Shown: positions 1 to 11,880 of the stretch, piece by piece | Layout: each line of letters starts with the position of its first letter | Numbering within the stretch: the first letter of the stretch is position 1 | Origin: Abelmoschus esculentus | Lineage: Eukaryota; Streptophyta; Magnoliopsida; Malvales; Malvaceae | Direction: 5' to 3' | Length of the DNA: 64,000 nucleotides | Assembly: GCA_035048815.1 (NCBI GenBank) | Contig: JAUCBN010000054.1 | Coordinates: forward strand, 11,284,001-11,348,000 | Made by a program: the position numbers and the translations under genes | Notes under the pieces: model-generated | Told to the model about the DNA's origin: nothing | The model's database searches: none | Seen by the model: the letters and a program-made list of their open reading frames with translations, nothing else

Positions 1-144
1 CTTTGTAAATATAGAACTTGCTGTGGTTGATATCCATTTTAGACTGACTGAAAAAATTATCAAGACCATAAGTTCCAAGATTTATAGGGTCTGTTTTATA
101 TTGTTGGTTTGATTTAAAATTTCATTTGTGTTCTGTTTGTGCAG

Positions 145-3100
145 GTACAAGCCCAGCGAGGAGATATTGCTGCAAATAGATCGGTTTTGTGTTAACTTAA
201 TTGCTGAATGTGACATTAGTCCAAATCGAAGGTTGTCACCTTGGTCTCGATCTTTAAATCAGCAATCTAGTACGTCAGCAACTCCAACACCATCTGCAAG
301 TGCTTCTCCTTTGTTGCCTGTATCTAGTTTTGCTTCTGTAGCCCTTGTAAAGTCATTGAATTATGTGAGATCCTTAGTGGCTCAACATATTCCAAAGCGT
401 TCATTCCAACCAGCAGCTTTTGCTGGAGCATCATTGGCATCTAGGCAGTCACTTCCTTCGTTGACATCTTTGTTGAGTAGATCTTTCAATTCCCATCTAT
501 GCCCTGTGAATGTTGGGGATACTACAGAAAAGAAAGATGCTACAACTTTATCCATTTCAAACTTGTCAAACATTGAGGAAACTGATGGAATAGAGAATCC
601 TGAATACATTGCACATGATGTTTTGAAATGGCGCTGGCTCAAGGATCATCAGTCACCATTGTTTACTGAAAGGTATTTGATTTTGCAATTTGCATATGCT
701 TATCAAGTATCAAATAGTTCGCGTTGACTTTATTTTCTTCTGTTATAAGTCTTCTAAGTCTCTGGTGTGTTTTGGCTTTTAATGCTGTTCTTCCATGTAT
801 TCCGCTGCTTCTAAGTCAATTTAACATTTGAAATGTTCTATATTAAAAAAACAGTGATCAACCTGCGAATGTGCAAGACATGAGAACACATAATTTCTTA
901 GAAGTAGGAGCAGCGGCTTTACTTGTTGGAGACATGGAAGCTAAAATGAATGACCAGCCTTGGAAGTACTTCGGCACAGCTGATATGCCTTATCTTGATC
1001 AACTCTTACAGCCCTCTCCGGTCACAACAATCAGCAATTCTGCTTCTGCTCGCTCTCATATGAGAGCAATTACTGCATTGAAACGTAGTAAAGGAGGACC
1101 TCATGAAATTTGGCAAGTTCTTCACTTACTCCAAGATTATTGCTTTGACGACTTTATATTTTGTCTCACCATTATATTATTTGCACGGTTCCTAAGGATT
1201 TCTTATGCTATGTCAGACTTTTATGGTTGTGCTGTCAGATATATGTTTGCTATTTGATGAATGGGAAAGGTCATAGACTGGTAGCTTTTAAGGCAATGGT
1301 TTCAAGTTATTTTCCTAGTTAAAAGTTTGGAATCTTGTAGCTTTAGGTTCTGTTTGTCTATAAAATCTTTTTTCTGTATGTGATATATTATGATTGCTCT
1401 TATGAAGTTTTGTCAATTTGGTTTAATTGGATGGCCTAGGACATTGAAACTGTGGATGAAGTCTGCTTGTTTTTGTTTGTTGGTGCTATACTACATATGC
1501 CCAATCTGATGTTAACCATACTATGAATTCGAAAGAATTTTTAACCTGTCCTGTTAGAAAGATGTATGTTATCATGAATAACTTCTATTTCATACCAACA
1601 TTTTTTGTTGCTTTCACTTGGTTATGAGTGTTCAACATAGGTACACTCATTTGCTTGTTTTGGCTTGTTGGTGTCATCCTATGTACAACCAATCTGATGT
1701 TAGCCATAATCTGGATTTGAACAAATTTAACCAATCATGTTAGAATTATGTCTGTAAAAGAGAAAATTAGCATAACAGTATGCATAGTCTACAACTGAAG
1801 CTTCTTTATATGGTGGTATAATTAGTTAGATGGAATTGTGAGTTTAAGAGAAAAATGAACTATGCATAGTTTAAGCCTTAATTTTGCATGAAGTTGTATG
1901 GTTACAGTTTGGGTTCTTGCATTTGTGTAGGGATGATTCTCCAGCAAGCACATTCCGCCCACGTGCCCGACCACTTTTCCAATATCGTCATTACAGGTGT
2001 GCAATTTTACATCCTTTAATTGATAGTATATTTCTTTTTGTGATTTTTTAGGTAAGGAATTTTGCCTCTATTGCTAGTACTAGGTTCTGGGATTAAAAGT
2101 GACCTTTTATCCTGTTAGCAAACACTCCATATTTAATTTGAGGACTTTTATGTTGTTGAGTTGAACATGAATCATACTAACATCCATTTACTTCAATTTG
2201 TGTAATTGTTCAATAGCATCATGCTCTGTGGCTGGGTCTATACTGTATTGTGCTTGTGCCAGAATGCATAATTATTGTATTTATTTTGAAGTTCTGTTTC
2301 TTTCAAAACATTGACAGATCTCAATGTAGTTTATATGTCTATTAGTTTTTTTTTTTGTCTAATCAATTATTTTTTTTTGTGTGTGCATCAGTGAACAACA
2401 ACCTCTACGTTTGAACCCTGGTGAGGTATGCGAGGTCATTGCTGCTGTCTGCTCTGAGACACCTTTTACTAATGCAAATACCATGACGGTGTCTTCTAGA
2501 TTAAGTAGTAACACTCCAAAGCCATCAATGGATGTGGCTGTGAGCGTCCTCATTAAGCTGGTTATTGACATGTAAGTTACTTTTTTCTTCTTTACTTGGA
2601 CAGTTGGACCTTTTTTTGTCCTATATTGTAAGCTGGTTATTGTATGCTTTTTTTTCCCAGCAACCTTCTTTTGTCCTTGTGTATTTAGCCTAAGGTGTAT
2701 AAGTTATTCTGGAATCGTTCTTATGTAAAGGGTGAAAAACTTCCCTCTTTTTTTTATCCCACAGTCCCAAGTACATGGTAATTTAATGCCCTGGAATAGT
2801 TCACTAATTCATTGCTATTTAACAATAACTTATCCGAGAAAACAATGAATTAATCCATTTTAAGTATCTGAAGTTGTCATCTCCATGATCATGCTGTAGG
2901 AACACTTTAAGTTGTCACTTGATATGGGTGGAAATCTGACCCATTACAAGAGTCAGTTATTCATAAACGTTACCTGAGGTTTGATCATGAATGCACAGAA
3001 TCATGTGATTGATTGTGTTTATTTTTCTAGGTTTGTTTTTTTCTTTTAAATTTCTCTATTAATGGTGATTGTTAGTATGGAGTTGCTAAAAATTTTTACT

Positions 3101-6100
3101 CTGTAGGTATGTCTTGGATTCTGGAACTGCTGCTCCTCTCACTCTATCTATGCTTCAGGTTCTTGAATATTACATTTTTAGTTTCTTATTCAAAAGTATC
3201 ATAAAAACATCTTTTAACTCTTACCTCAATTTTATGAGCTTTCTTACAGGAGATGCTTAGTTCTCCAAGGACAGCTTGTAGGGTGCGTGCTTTTGATTTA
3301 ATTCTAAACCTTGCAGTCCATGCTCACTTGTTAGAGCCGCTGATAATTGATGATAATTCTGCAATTGAGGAAGACTATCCTCAAGAATTACTCTTAAATA
3401 GTGATGATCAGCTTACCACACAAGGGATAAGGAAAATAGATTCTACCAAGAAGTTGGGATCGCCCTCGGCTATTGATAAATTTGAGTCTTGGATTTTAAA
3501 CATTTTATATGAGATACTTCTCCTTCTTGTTCAGGTACAGGCAGTCTTTTAATCAAAGTTTGTGTACTTTGGCTGCTTTGATTTTAGGATGTTCCATCCC
3601 TGCTCGTCTGTACTTCCATTTTACTTCCCCATGCTATTGCATTTGTTCTCAGTTTTATTTATGATCTCATGCTTTTAACACTTGTTTCAGATCGATGAGA
3701 TGGAAGAATCTGTCTGGGCTTCTGCCCTAAGCTGTTTATTATATTTTGTCTGTGATAGAGGCAACATTTGGCGAAATCGATTAAAAGGACTCGACATCAG
3801 GGTGAGTCAGTTATTGCTTGCGTAGCTACCACTTCCTGGAGCTTTCCGAAAATTACCGTATAGTTTTCTTACCTTGATTTAACCTGTGAGAGTTTTCTCT
3901 CTCTCTTTCTCTGTGGAGGAAATTATGTCTAGGAGGTGATTTGGAAGTTTCATTTCATGTGCATTCTTCAATTTTTGAAAGTACTTGTCCCGTAAAATAG
4001 TCAACTTCCATTTTAAACATCTACGAAAAAGTGTAAATTTTCATGGTCTCGTGTTTTATGTTAGACATACCTTTTAACTTTTTGCATGTCTTATGTTATG
4101 CACACTCCACATTTTGTCTTTATCAAAATCTTACTCATGCAGTCTTGTCAATCAAAGCTGACCTTGGTTGGATTTCCTTTGAGGAAAATCACGACTTGGT
4201 TTTAGCTTAATCTATTGAAACTTGGTGATGTTATCGCAGTATATCGGAGTCTCATTTGTGGTCTCTTTCACTTGTCTTCAGGTTGTCAAGGCACTTCTGG
4301 TGATTAGCCGAATAAATTCCTGGGCTGAACTTGTTCATTGCAAGCTTCTTTGTATCCTAACAAACATGTTATATCAAGTAACTGATGAATCTACTACGGC
4401 AATCATGAGTGCGGCCAGATTTCTTGTTGACCAGCTTGACCTGATTGGTGGAATTGATTTTATCTTCATTGAGGTATGCTGATTAGTTTGATATGGGCAT
4501 GTCTAGAAATAAAATTGATTTTGTCCTCTGCAGAAGTCAACATTCTTGCTACTCTTGGTGTCCGTGTAACAATTTGAGCTATAATGAAAAATACTTTGAC
4601 GCTACCTAATATTTAATAACATGTTCTGTGTAATGACTTGCAATGTTCATATTTATGTAAGTTGTTGGACCTAAGAGAAACTAACATTATGGTTTTTAAA
4701 CACCTCATAAATATGGAGGTTAATTGTAATATATTCAAAAGTTCTTAAATATAGAGAATATTTTAACATGTATCTTTTTTCTTTCAATTGCCAAGTGCAG
4801 TACTCATTGTCAACCTCAAGGGAAGAAAGAAAACATCTTTATTTGGTGCTTTTTGACTATGTTTTGCATCAAATAAATGAAACATGCATATCAGCTGGGG
4901 TATCTGAATATAGTGCTGATGAGATCCAGCCAATTGCTGCACTGCTCTCTTTGGCTAATGCACCGGAAGCCTTTTATATTTCTGTTAAGCTGGGGGTGGA
5001 AGGAATTGGGGAGCTTTTGAGAAGATCAATTTCTACTACATTGTCTAGTTACCCTAACAGCGAGCGCTTAGATATGGTAATTTCTTGTAAATATTTTTGC
5101 AGTTTTGCTTGTGTTGAGAAAACCGGTAACATTTTTAGATCAGAAGCAGGCTGTTGATTTTTTCTGTTGTGTGTGATCACTTATATGATTCCATCGTTTG
5201 ATTAATTTCATATGTGCAAATATAGCCTTTCTGTTGAGATTAAAAATGAATCAGTGGAGGGTTTAGCATTATCATGTTGAATTGTGCGTATTGCTCACCT
5301 CATCTCTACTAATATTTACGGGAGTTTGCTGAAGTGATAGCCAACGGTGTGAATTATCTTCTTTCTGATTATTATTTGTTTTCTATTGCAGCTTTTGGAA
5401 AATATTACTGAGAAATTAGATAGAATAATAGGTTCATTTACGCATTTGGACCCAGAGTTCTTTCAGCTGAAACAGATAACAAAATCCAACATGCTCAAGG
5501 ACAATATTGAGGGTTCATCTATGCGGAATGGTGTTGCAATGAAAGCAAAGCTTGCTTGGTCCATTTTACATTCTCTTCTTCATTCAGATAGAATCCTTTA
5601 CTGCTACAATGGATTTATCTGGTTAGGAGATCTGCTTATTGCTGAAATAAGTGAGACAAGGAATGGGAGTATATGGTCCAATGTCAAGAGCTTGCAGAAT
5701 AAAATTGCGTATGCTGGTGTTCATGATTCCTCTGGTCCTTCTGATATACCCTTGTCTATCTGGTTGATGTGTGGTCTTCTAAAGTCAAAGAACAAATCTG
5801 TTAGGTGGGGCTTCCTAGTTGTTCTAGAGAGGCTTCTCATGCGGTGCAAGTTTTTGTTAGATGAGAGTGAAATGCAACAGCCAAGCAACAGTGATGTTAG
5901 CAATGATAATAGAAATGCCAGACTTGAGAATGCAAATACGGTGATAGACATCATGAGCAGTGCTTTGTCCTTGGTAGCTCAAATAAACGAAACAGACCGC
6001 ATAAATATTTTAAAGGTATTATGCTTGGAGAGCTTTCAGACCATCCTCAAAATGTCATTAAAATTTGAATTTATAAAATTTGATTTGATGAAGATGTGAG

Positions 6101-8381
6101 ATCCATGCTGATATTTGTGAAGTAAAATGCCCTTTTATTCATTTCTAGCTAATATTGGACCAAAATGCTAGGCGATTAGTTGGTCTTCTGATTAGTGCAT
6201 TTCTCTATTTTTAGTCTCCGGGGAAGAATCCTTGGAATGAGGGCGATTTTGACTAACAGTTTTTTGCTTAATTTAATTTAAAAATAGTTTGTGCTACCTT
6301 TAAACTGTTACACCTAAGTGACATTAGTTAATATATTGTGGTTTATATTTATTTACTACTCAAAAATTAATTTATGTATGAAAGAAAACAGAAGACAAGC
6401 AAAGCTTGAAAAAAAAATGATAGGGTACTCCAATTTAGCAATGCCCCACAAAGAATTAGTGAACATTTTATGCAAAAGAAATGTTTTCTATCTTTTGACT
6501 TTCTGGTTTGTTACTAGTGTAGCTTTGTTATCTTTTTCATATTGCAAAAGAAATGTTCTCTCTCTTTAGTGTTGATATTGTTTAGGCAGTTTATTCTTAT
6601 GAGGTTCCTTGTTTAACCACCTTGCTTGACACATGATCTAGCTTACACTTGTCCATCTAGTATGATCTGTGTGGTGTAGTAAGTGACATTTCATATTTAA
6701 CCGGTTGGAGTGACTTTGGTGAAGGAAAAAATCCTTCATTTAGATGTCTTTGTATTGTCAGGGACTATAGAGCCATTTCAAAATTCTGTAGACATACCAA
6801 GTCTCAATTTCATGTTTCTTGTTATTGAACTTGATGTTTGGTTCCTGCGAGATGGATTTATCTACTCAAATTTCCAAACAAATTGAAGATGCACAGCATA
6901 AAATAGATTGTATACATCTGACGTTTTGAGGATTTTATCATTAATTTTTGCATTTGAATTCTTGTGCATAATTTCCTAATTTGCATTTTAGAACTCTAAG
7001 AGTCGCAATTTGTTTCTCTTTGTTGAACAGATGTGTGATATTCTATTCTCTCAATTATGCTTGAAAGTTCCCCCTTCACCTGCAATGCAATTTGGTGAAG
7101 GAATACAGCGAACTAAAGTTTTCACTCGCTCAGAAGAAATTAAAAAAACTACTAATTTTGAGTTTGCAACTCAAGCAAGCTGTCGCTGGGATGAAATAAT
7201 GGAAGAAAGTGATAGCAAATCATGCTACGGTGTTAGTAGCCCTATTTGTGAGACAGCTTCTATGGCTGCACTGCTTCTCCAAGGACAAGCCATTGCACCA
7301 ATGCAATTAGTTGCACGTGTTCCAGCTGCTCTGTTTTATTGGCCTTTGATTCAACTTGCAGGTGCAGCAACTGATAACATCGCCCTAGGTGTTGCTGTTG
7401 GAAGCAAAGGAAGAGGGAACCTTCCTGGTGCTACTTCTGACATTCGGGCTACCCTTCTTTTGCTTCTAGTTGGTAAATGTACTGCCGATCCTACAGCTTT
7501 TCAAGAAGTTGGTGGAGAAGATTTTTTCAGGTGATCTCAAGTTCTTTGCTTGTGTAGAATGAATTTGACAAAAGCTTATCCACAGTCTTGTCGAATTATA
7601 AACATCCTTTTTTACCCTTCCTTTCAGGGAACTGTTGGATGATACTGATTCGAGGGTGGCATATTACTCTTCGGCTTTTCTTTTGAAGGTAAGAAAACTT
7701 TATCTTGCATTTTTCTCTCTTCGCTTCCTTCCACTTATTTTATTCGCTTCATACTCCCCTTTTGTTTCCCTCCTTAGCCCTTCCTGTGGTTTTGCTTTTC
7801 CTCTAAGCCATTCTGGGAACTTTGCAGAGAATGATGACTGAGAAACCTGAAAAGTACCAACACATGCTACAAAAGCTTGTCTATAAAGCTCAACAGGTAA
7901 GTAATTCCTAAATGTTCAGGATGAAGTCACTTTATTACAATTATGAAGCACTGGCACATGAGAATAACTTATCAAAATATTGGAATGAATATGAAGGTGT
8001 TTTTACACATTTCCACAAAAGAAAACTCCATCCCATTTTCCTTACCTACTGCATCTCAAAGTTTAAGAAAACAGAAAAACTAATTAAAAACAATACTTAC
8101 GCCTACTTCTCTTCTACTTGAATTAATGTATGTGTATATTTCTTGGAGTGCTGATGGAAAAGGACATGCATGTATATGAGTGTCTATATATATAATATTC
8201 ATTTTTTTCTGCGTTGGAATTACAGGATTTCTCCATTGTAATTTAGTACTGCTACATTTAAGTTTTTTGTTGCTGATGTATTTGGTTCTGTGCATCAAAT
8301 CTGCAGAGTAACAATGAAAAACTGCTTGAGAATCCATATCTTCAGATGCGCGGGATATTCCAGCTATCAAATGAGCTTTGA
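145..8381 (+). CDS. Large conserved plant protein of unknown function (At3g12590-type), 3' part
   Basis: The gene enters from the left edge. Fourteen exons are visible: 145-672, 855-1112, 1931-1996, 2392-2571, 3107-3158, 3250-3534, 3691-3801, 4282-4473, 4801-5076, 5392-6015, 7031-7530, 7628-7688, 7828-7896 and 8307-8381 (TGA). Every junction keeps frame, giving about 1,091 residues in the window. The first base is the third base of an Arg codon, so a 5' exon is missing. The protein is mostly helical-looking, with a Ser/Thr-rich stretch near the start and no membrane segment or catalytic motif that I recognise. From memory it matches a single conserved plant family (Arabidopsis At3g12590-like) with ARM/HEAT-like character; its role is unknown to me. 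Intron 2 (1113-1930) must use a GC donor (GCAAGT) to keep frame and gives the expected I-W-D-D-S-P. Family assignment is fairly sure; function is not known. Confidence 0.85.
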
Positions 8382-8948
8382 ACTTGGTTGTATTTGATGA
8401 TTCTTCTCTGCAGAATTTAAATATGCATCTGGCTGGAGGCACTGCAGTGTTCATTAACATGACTTTCCTTATGAAATTTTAACCCTAGCAACATTTGGCC
8501 CAATTCCGCCCGTTCTTGATGTATGCTTTGATTTATTGAGCCTGCAACAAGATAATTTGGAATCCAAAAGTAGTTGTAAGTTGCATAGTTATTGAATTTC
8601 GGCCAAGAGTGCGAGATTCCAAGCCTCTCCCTTACTTTCTAGAAAAGAAAAAAAAAGATTAGAAATGGTGAGCTTTGAGACTTGGATGACGGTGTAAATT
8701 CTTTGCATGCTGCTATATATGCTTACGGACTGCTGTACAAATAGAGATGAAGGTGAGACCTTTTGTTTCTGTATACTTATTCAGACATTAATTAAATGAA
8801 CTTCCCTGACTTTATAGAAATATCTGACTATTTCTTGAGAACTTAAATTTCAGGAATGCCAGGAGAAAAACTGGAGTGATCGGGGCTGTCAATTCATTTG
8901 TCTTTTGATTCTGCTTCTGGATTGTGTATGTCAAGGGATTGGACATGA
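8382..8948 (+). other. 3' UTR and downstream region of the preceding gene
   Basis: No coding frame that I can support. The sequence after the stop is T-rich and includes several AATAAA-like stretches, as expected of a 3' UTR. No other gene is seen. Confidence 0.4.
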
Positions 8949-9160
8949 CTTCAGGTATTCCCTATCCAACTTCGGTCGTATTATCGGTTCACACACGTTC
9001 TTTCATTTAATATCTTCATATGTTCAAATTCAATCTTCCATTCTGCCATCATGTCTTCACGTATTCACTATCTAACTTCGGTTGTATTATCGATTCACAC
9101 ATGTTCATTCATTTAATATCTTCGTATGTTCAAATTCTATCTGTCAGTCTGCCATCGTGC
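8949..9160. repeat. Tandem duplication, two ~106-bp units
   Basis: GTATTC..CTATC.AACTTCGG.. begins at 8955 and again at 9061. The two units share the order TATTATCG-TTCACAC-TTCATTTAATATCTTC-TATGTTCAAATTC and differ by scattered single-base changes. A shorter look-alike of the CTTCGG..TATTATCG core follows near 9502. There is no coding content. Confidence 0.75.
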
Positions 9161-10079
9161 TGCTGTTCTTAGGCATCCACATAACATCACATGTCTGGAT
9201 ATGGGTATAGGGTATGGTCCATTTAGTATATAGAAAAACTTCAAAAACAAGGGAATACATACCTATATCTAACACTCACCTCCGACTTTTGGTATCGAAA
9301 TATGCTGAACATGATGAACAAAGTTATTCATCATATCGAAATATCATCGTTATTCGTATCTTTACTTTAATATTTCTTCATTTTGGAACAGTTATCCTTG
9401 CGCTTTACACAACACGGAAGAATTTCTGGGCGACTTAATGAGAGACCCTTTCACTCTACATGATTTTTCCGTGACCTTCCTTTTTAACATATTACATTTT
9501 GCGACTTCGGGTTATTATCGGCTACATTTTAAAGGCCATCCTAAGTGATAAAAAGACCTCCGATGTTTAACTCAACTCATGAATGCTCGTTGCCGCAACG
9601 GCAATATGAACTGTTTTCTACCAAAATAACATCTGTCTGCCCTCTCGGATTCCGTTAATAGTGAGTTTATCACCTTGGATGTCTGTTTTTGAAGGACATC
9701 TCCAAAGTGTGCATGAGATAACATGGGATTGTAAATGTGGTTTTTGGATTTAGTTTTTCTTTTTGGCTCAGATTAATTATATTATTGTAAAATTTTTGCT
9801 GATAATTTTGATACATATGCAAGTTTTGATTGTTTCTAAAGTAAATTTTGGATTACATCTCAAACTTGTTTGGTTTCTAAGAATAATTTTATGGAAAGCT
9901 ATATAACATGAACCTTTTCTACATGTGGGTTTGTTTTTATATAGTTTCCAGTTGGGTATTTTACTCGGTCCAGTCGGGTTCCGACATGATCGATTTTTTC
10001 AGGGTTGGATTGGGTCGGAAAATATCTAACCCAGGAGTAATTGTGTAATTTCTTCTAAAATTTTAGAGATATTTATAAT
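9161..10079. other. Gene-free spacer
   Basis: The open frame at 9214-9438 has no recognisable protein and looks accidental. Around 9955-10035 there is a G/C-richer patch (CAGTCGGGTT, GGATTGGGTCGG) resembling decayed ends of hAT-like elements seen elsewhere in the window. Nothing else is supported. Confidence 0.4.
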
Positions 10080-10320
10080 ATATATATATATTTATAATTA
10101 GGGTTAGTGTTTAGGGGTTTTAGTGGATGAATTTTTAATTTGTGAGGTGAGGTTAATTTTAAGGTTTAGACTAAAATTTGGGGTTTATAGGCTTAAATCA
10201 TAAATCATATTATCCTAAAAAATAAATCTTACTTTTTAAATTCTAACTCTAAATTTTAAATTTGTATATTTAAACCATAAACACTAGACTGTAAATCGAG
10301 TTCTTAACTCTAGAACTAAA
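10080..10320. repeat. Degenerate telomere-like repeat, TTTAGGG then CCCTAAA orientation
   Basis: The first half has TTAGGGTTAG, GTTTAGGGG and GGTTTAGACT. The second half has the opposite sense (TAACTCTAAA, TAAACCATAAAC). This half-and-half palindromic layout recurs at 38.4 kb and 62.4 kb. Confidence 0.5.
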
Positions 10321-10490
10321 GTGTTGGTAAAATTTTTTTTTCATGAGATATTTCTTAAATAAAATATGTTTTTAATAAATATATGCAGGGCCAAATTCTG
10401 AAATTGCATTTTTAAGATTTAGTTTTTATGATTTCCCTATAAATTGCCATGTCAAAATTTATTTAAAAAGTGCAAGTAATTAAAAAAAGG

Positions 10491-10650
10491 TTATGAAGAA
10501 AATGCCTCAACTTTTTCCCCTAGTATTTCAGCCAATAACTGATCCTACCATAAGAGGGCAAGTCCTTGATGCTTGGGGAGATTATCTTAGTGATGAAAAA
10601 TTCTTTGAAGATGCTGCAGCAACTTGCTTGTGTTGTGCTAAATCGGGATT
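10491..10650 (+). pseudogene. ELP1 (Elongator complex subunit 1, IKAP) gene fragment
   Basis: The 10493-10648 frame reads M-K-K-M-P-Q-L-F-P-L ... Q-V-L-D-A-W-G-D-Y-L-S-D-E-K-F-F-E-D-A-A-A-T-C-L-C-C. This closely follows, from memory, the conserved plant ELP1 segment with KKYPQLFPL, QVLEAWGDHLSDEKCFEDAA and YLCC. Only about 50 residues are present. Homology stops abruptly after the paired cysteines, where unrelated AT-rich sequence begins. Real ELP1 is about 1,300 residues, so this is a captured or retro-inserted exon piece with no sign of expression. It still has an open frame, which suggests a recent insertion. The origin (ELP1) is fairly sure; the mechanism is not visible. Confidence 0.7.
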
Positions 10651-10863
10651 TCGCATTAAGATTACGAGTATTACTTCAAATTGAATAAAATAATTTTTTT
10701 TTAAAAGTTAAATCGAATTTGATGGACGTCTAACTCGGATTATAAACTGGATTGGATTTTCTATCTGTACCAGGCTACCAGCTGCTTGCTTGATGGGTGA
10801 AAATGTATATTACAGAAGATTGAAAAGGAAAAAAATAATAATACAACAAAATGCTAATTAAAT

Positions 10864-10935
10864 AGGGCCCAATCGGGTTCGAACCGGTGACCTCTTGATC
10901 TGCAGTCAAATGCTCTATCACTGAGCTATGGACCT
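10864..10935 (-). tRNA. tRNA-Cys (GCA), weakened copy
   Basis: The reverse strand folds as a 72-nt tRNA with anticodon loop CTGCAGA (GCA) on an intact TTTGA/TCAAG-type stem and T-loop TTCGAAC. Departures from good pairing are A1:C72 in the acceptor stem, a C:A mismatch in the T stem, and GA instead of the usual GG in the D loop. The 3' end TGGGCCCT has no encoded CCA, as expected for a nuclear gene. No strong T run follows (TATTTAATTAG), so Pol III termination is doubtful. It could be a decaying gene or an old organellar/nuclear copy. Identity as Cys is sure; function is doubtful. Confidence 0.7.
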
Positions 10936-10983
10936 TTGATGTCCAATGTTAAGAAAATTTATATAAAAACACATTAAACAAAT

Positions 10984-10996
10984 CTACCACTGAGCT
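10984..10996 (-). repeat. Isolated tRNA D-arm remnant
   Basis: The reverse strand has AGCTCAGTGGTAG, identical to the D-arm of many plant tRNAs, about 50 bp from the tRNA-Cys and with the GG that copy lacks. No other tRNA arm follows. It is either a fragment of a second tRNA or chance. Confidence 0.3.
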
Positions 10997-11640
10997 TTTA
11001 ACTATTATGAGTTTGTGAATACAACTAAATTGAATATATTTTATATGTATTTAAATAATAATAATAAAAAATATTGAATGCTTTCAATAGAAAAGCATAC
11101 ATTGATATTTATAATAGATTCAAGTTCAAATAAATTTTGTACACAATTTATATATATTTTTTAAAAGGTTAACATTAAAGAAAATATATTTTATGATATA
11201 TTTATAAAAAGTAATTAATTTATGTTATAAAAATGAAAGTAAATTACATTATAAATTATAAATATTTTTACAATATTTTATTTTTATTTTAAATATATGT
11301 TTATAATCTAAATTATAAAAAAAATAATATATAAACTAGAAAAATATTATAGAATTCTTAAAAATTAAAAAGAATTAAACATTGAATTTTAAAATTTAAA
11401 ATTTAAAATTTAAACTCTTATTTTAAATTTTAAAATTTAATCATAAATATTAAATTTTAAATATAACTTAAATGATAATTTAGCAAGCTTATGTATCATT
11501 TTCTTCAATTAAAAAATATATTAATTATAATTTTTTATATTTTATGTTATAATATATTTTTATAAAATAAATATAATTAATCTCAAGTATGATAATTTTT
11601 GACCCCATGATTTAACCAATCCATTAAGCCCAATAAAAAA
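10997..11640. other. Very AT-rich spacer
   Basis: Almost only A and T, with short repeats such as AAATTTTAAAATTTAAAATTT near 11390-11460. No gene. The last 240 bases before 11881 become pyrimidine-rich, as in a plant promoter and 5' UTR. Confidence 0.5.
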
Positions 11641-11880
11641 CTTAAATGGCTCAGTGCAACCCAACACTGTCAATTTCCTTCTCATTTCGTCTTCTTCCTC
11701 CTCTTATCTTATTCCATCTCCGGAGCTCTTTAATCCCTTCAGCCAAACCAATTTCCTTTCTTTTCTCTTTGTTTTTTTGGTATAATATTGCAAGTCAGTC
11801 AATTTTCATGGCTTAATCTGTGTAAGAAAGAAGCTTTTTTAACTATATATTTCTCTTTTTAACAGCTTAAGAGAGAAAAA

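Noticed and set aside
1117..1930. GT-AG splicing of intron 2 in the first gene from 1117
   Set aside because: Leads to GGA TGA, an immediate stop; the GC donor four bases upstream gives the conserved protein.
8949..9160. CRISPR-like or satellite array
   Set aside because: Only two adjacent units, no spacers, and the genome is clearly a plant nuclear one.
9214..9438. Open frame of 74 codons
   Set aside because: No family resemblance, no splice or promoter context; a chance frame.
10493..10684. ELP1-like frame as a functional small gene
   Set aside because: Covers only about 50 of some 1,300 residues with abrupt ends; treated as a fragment.
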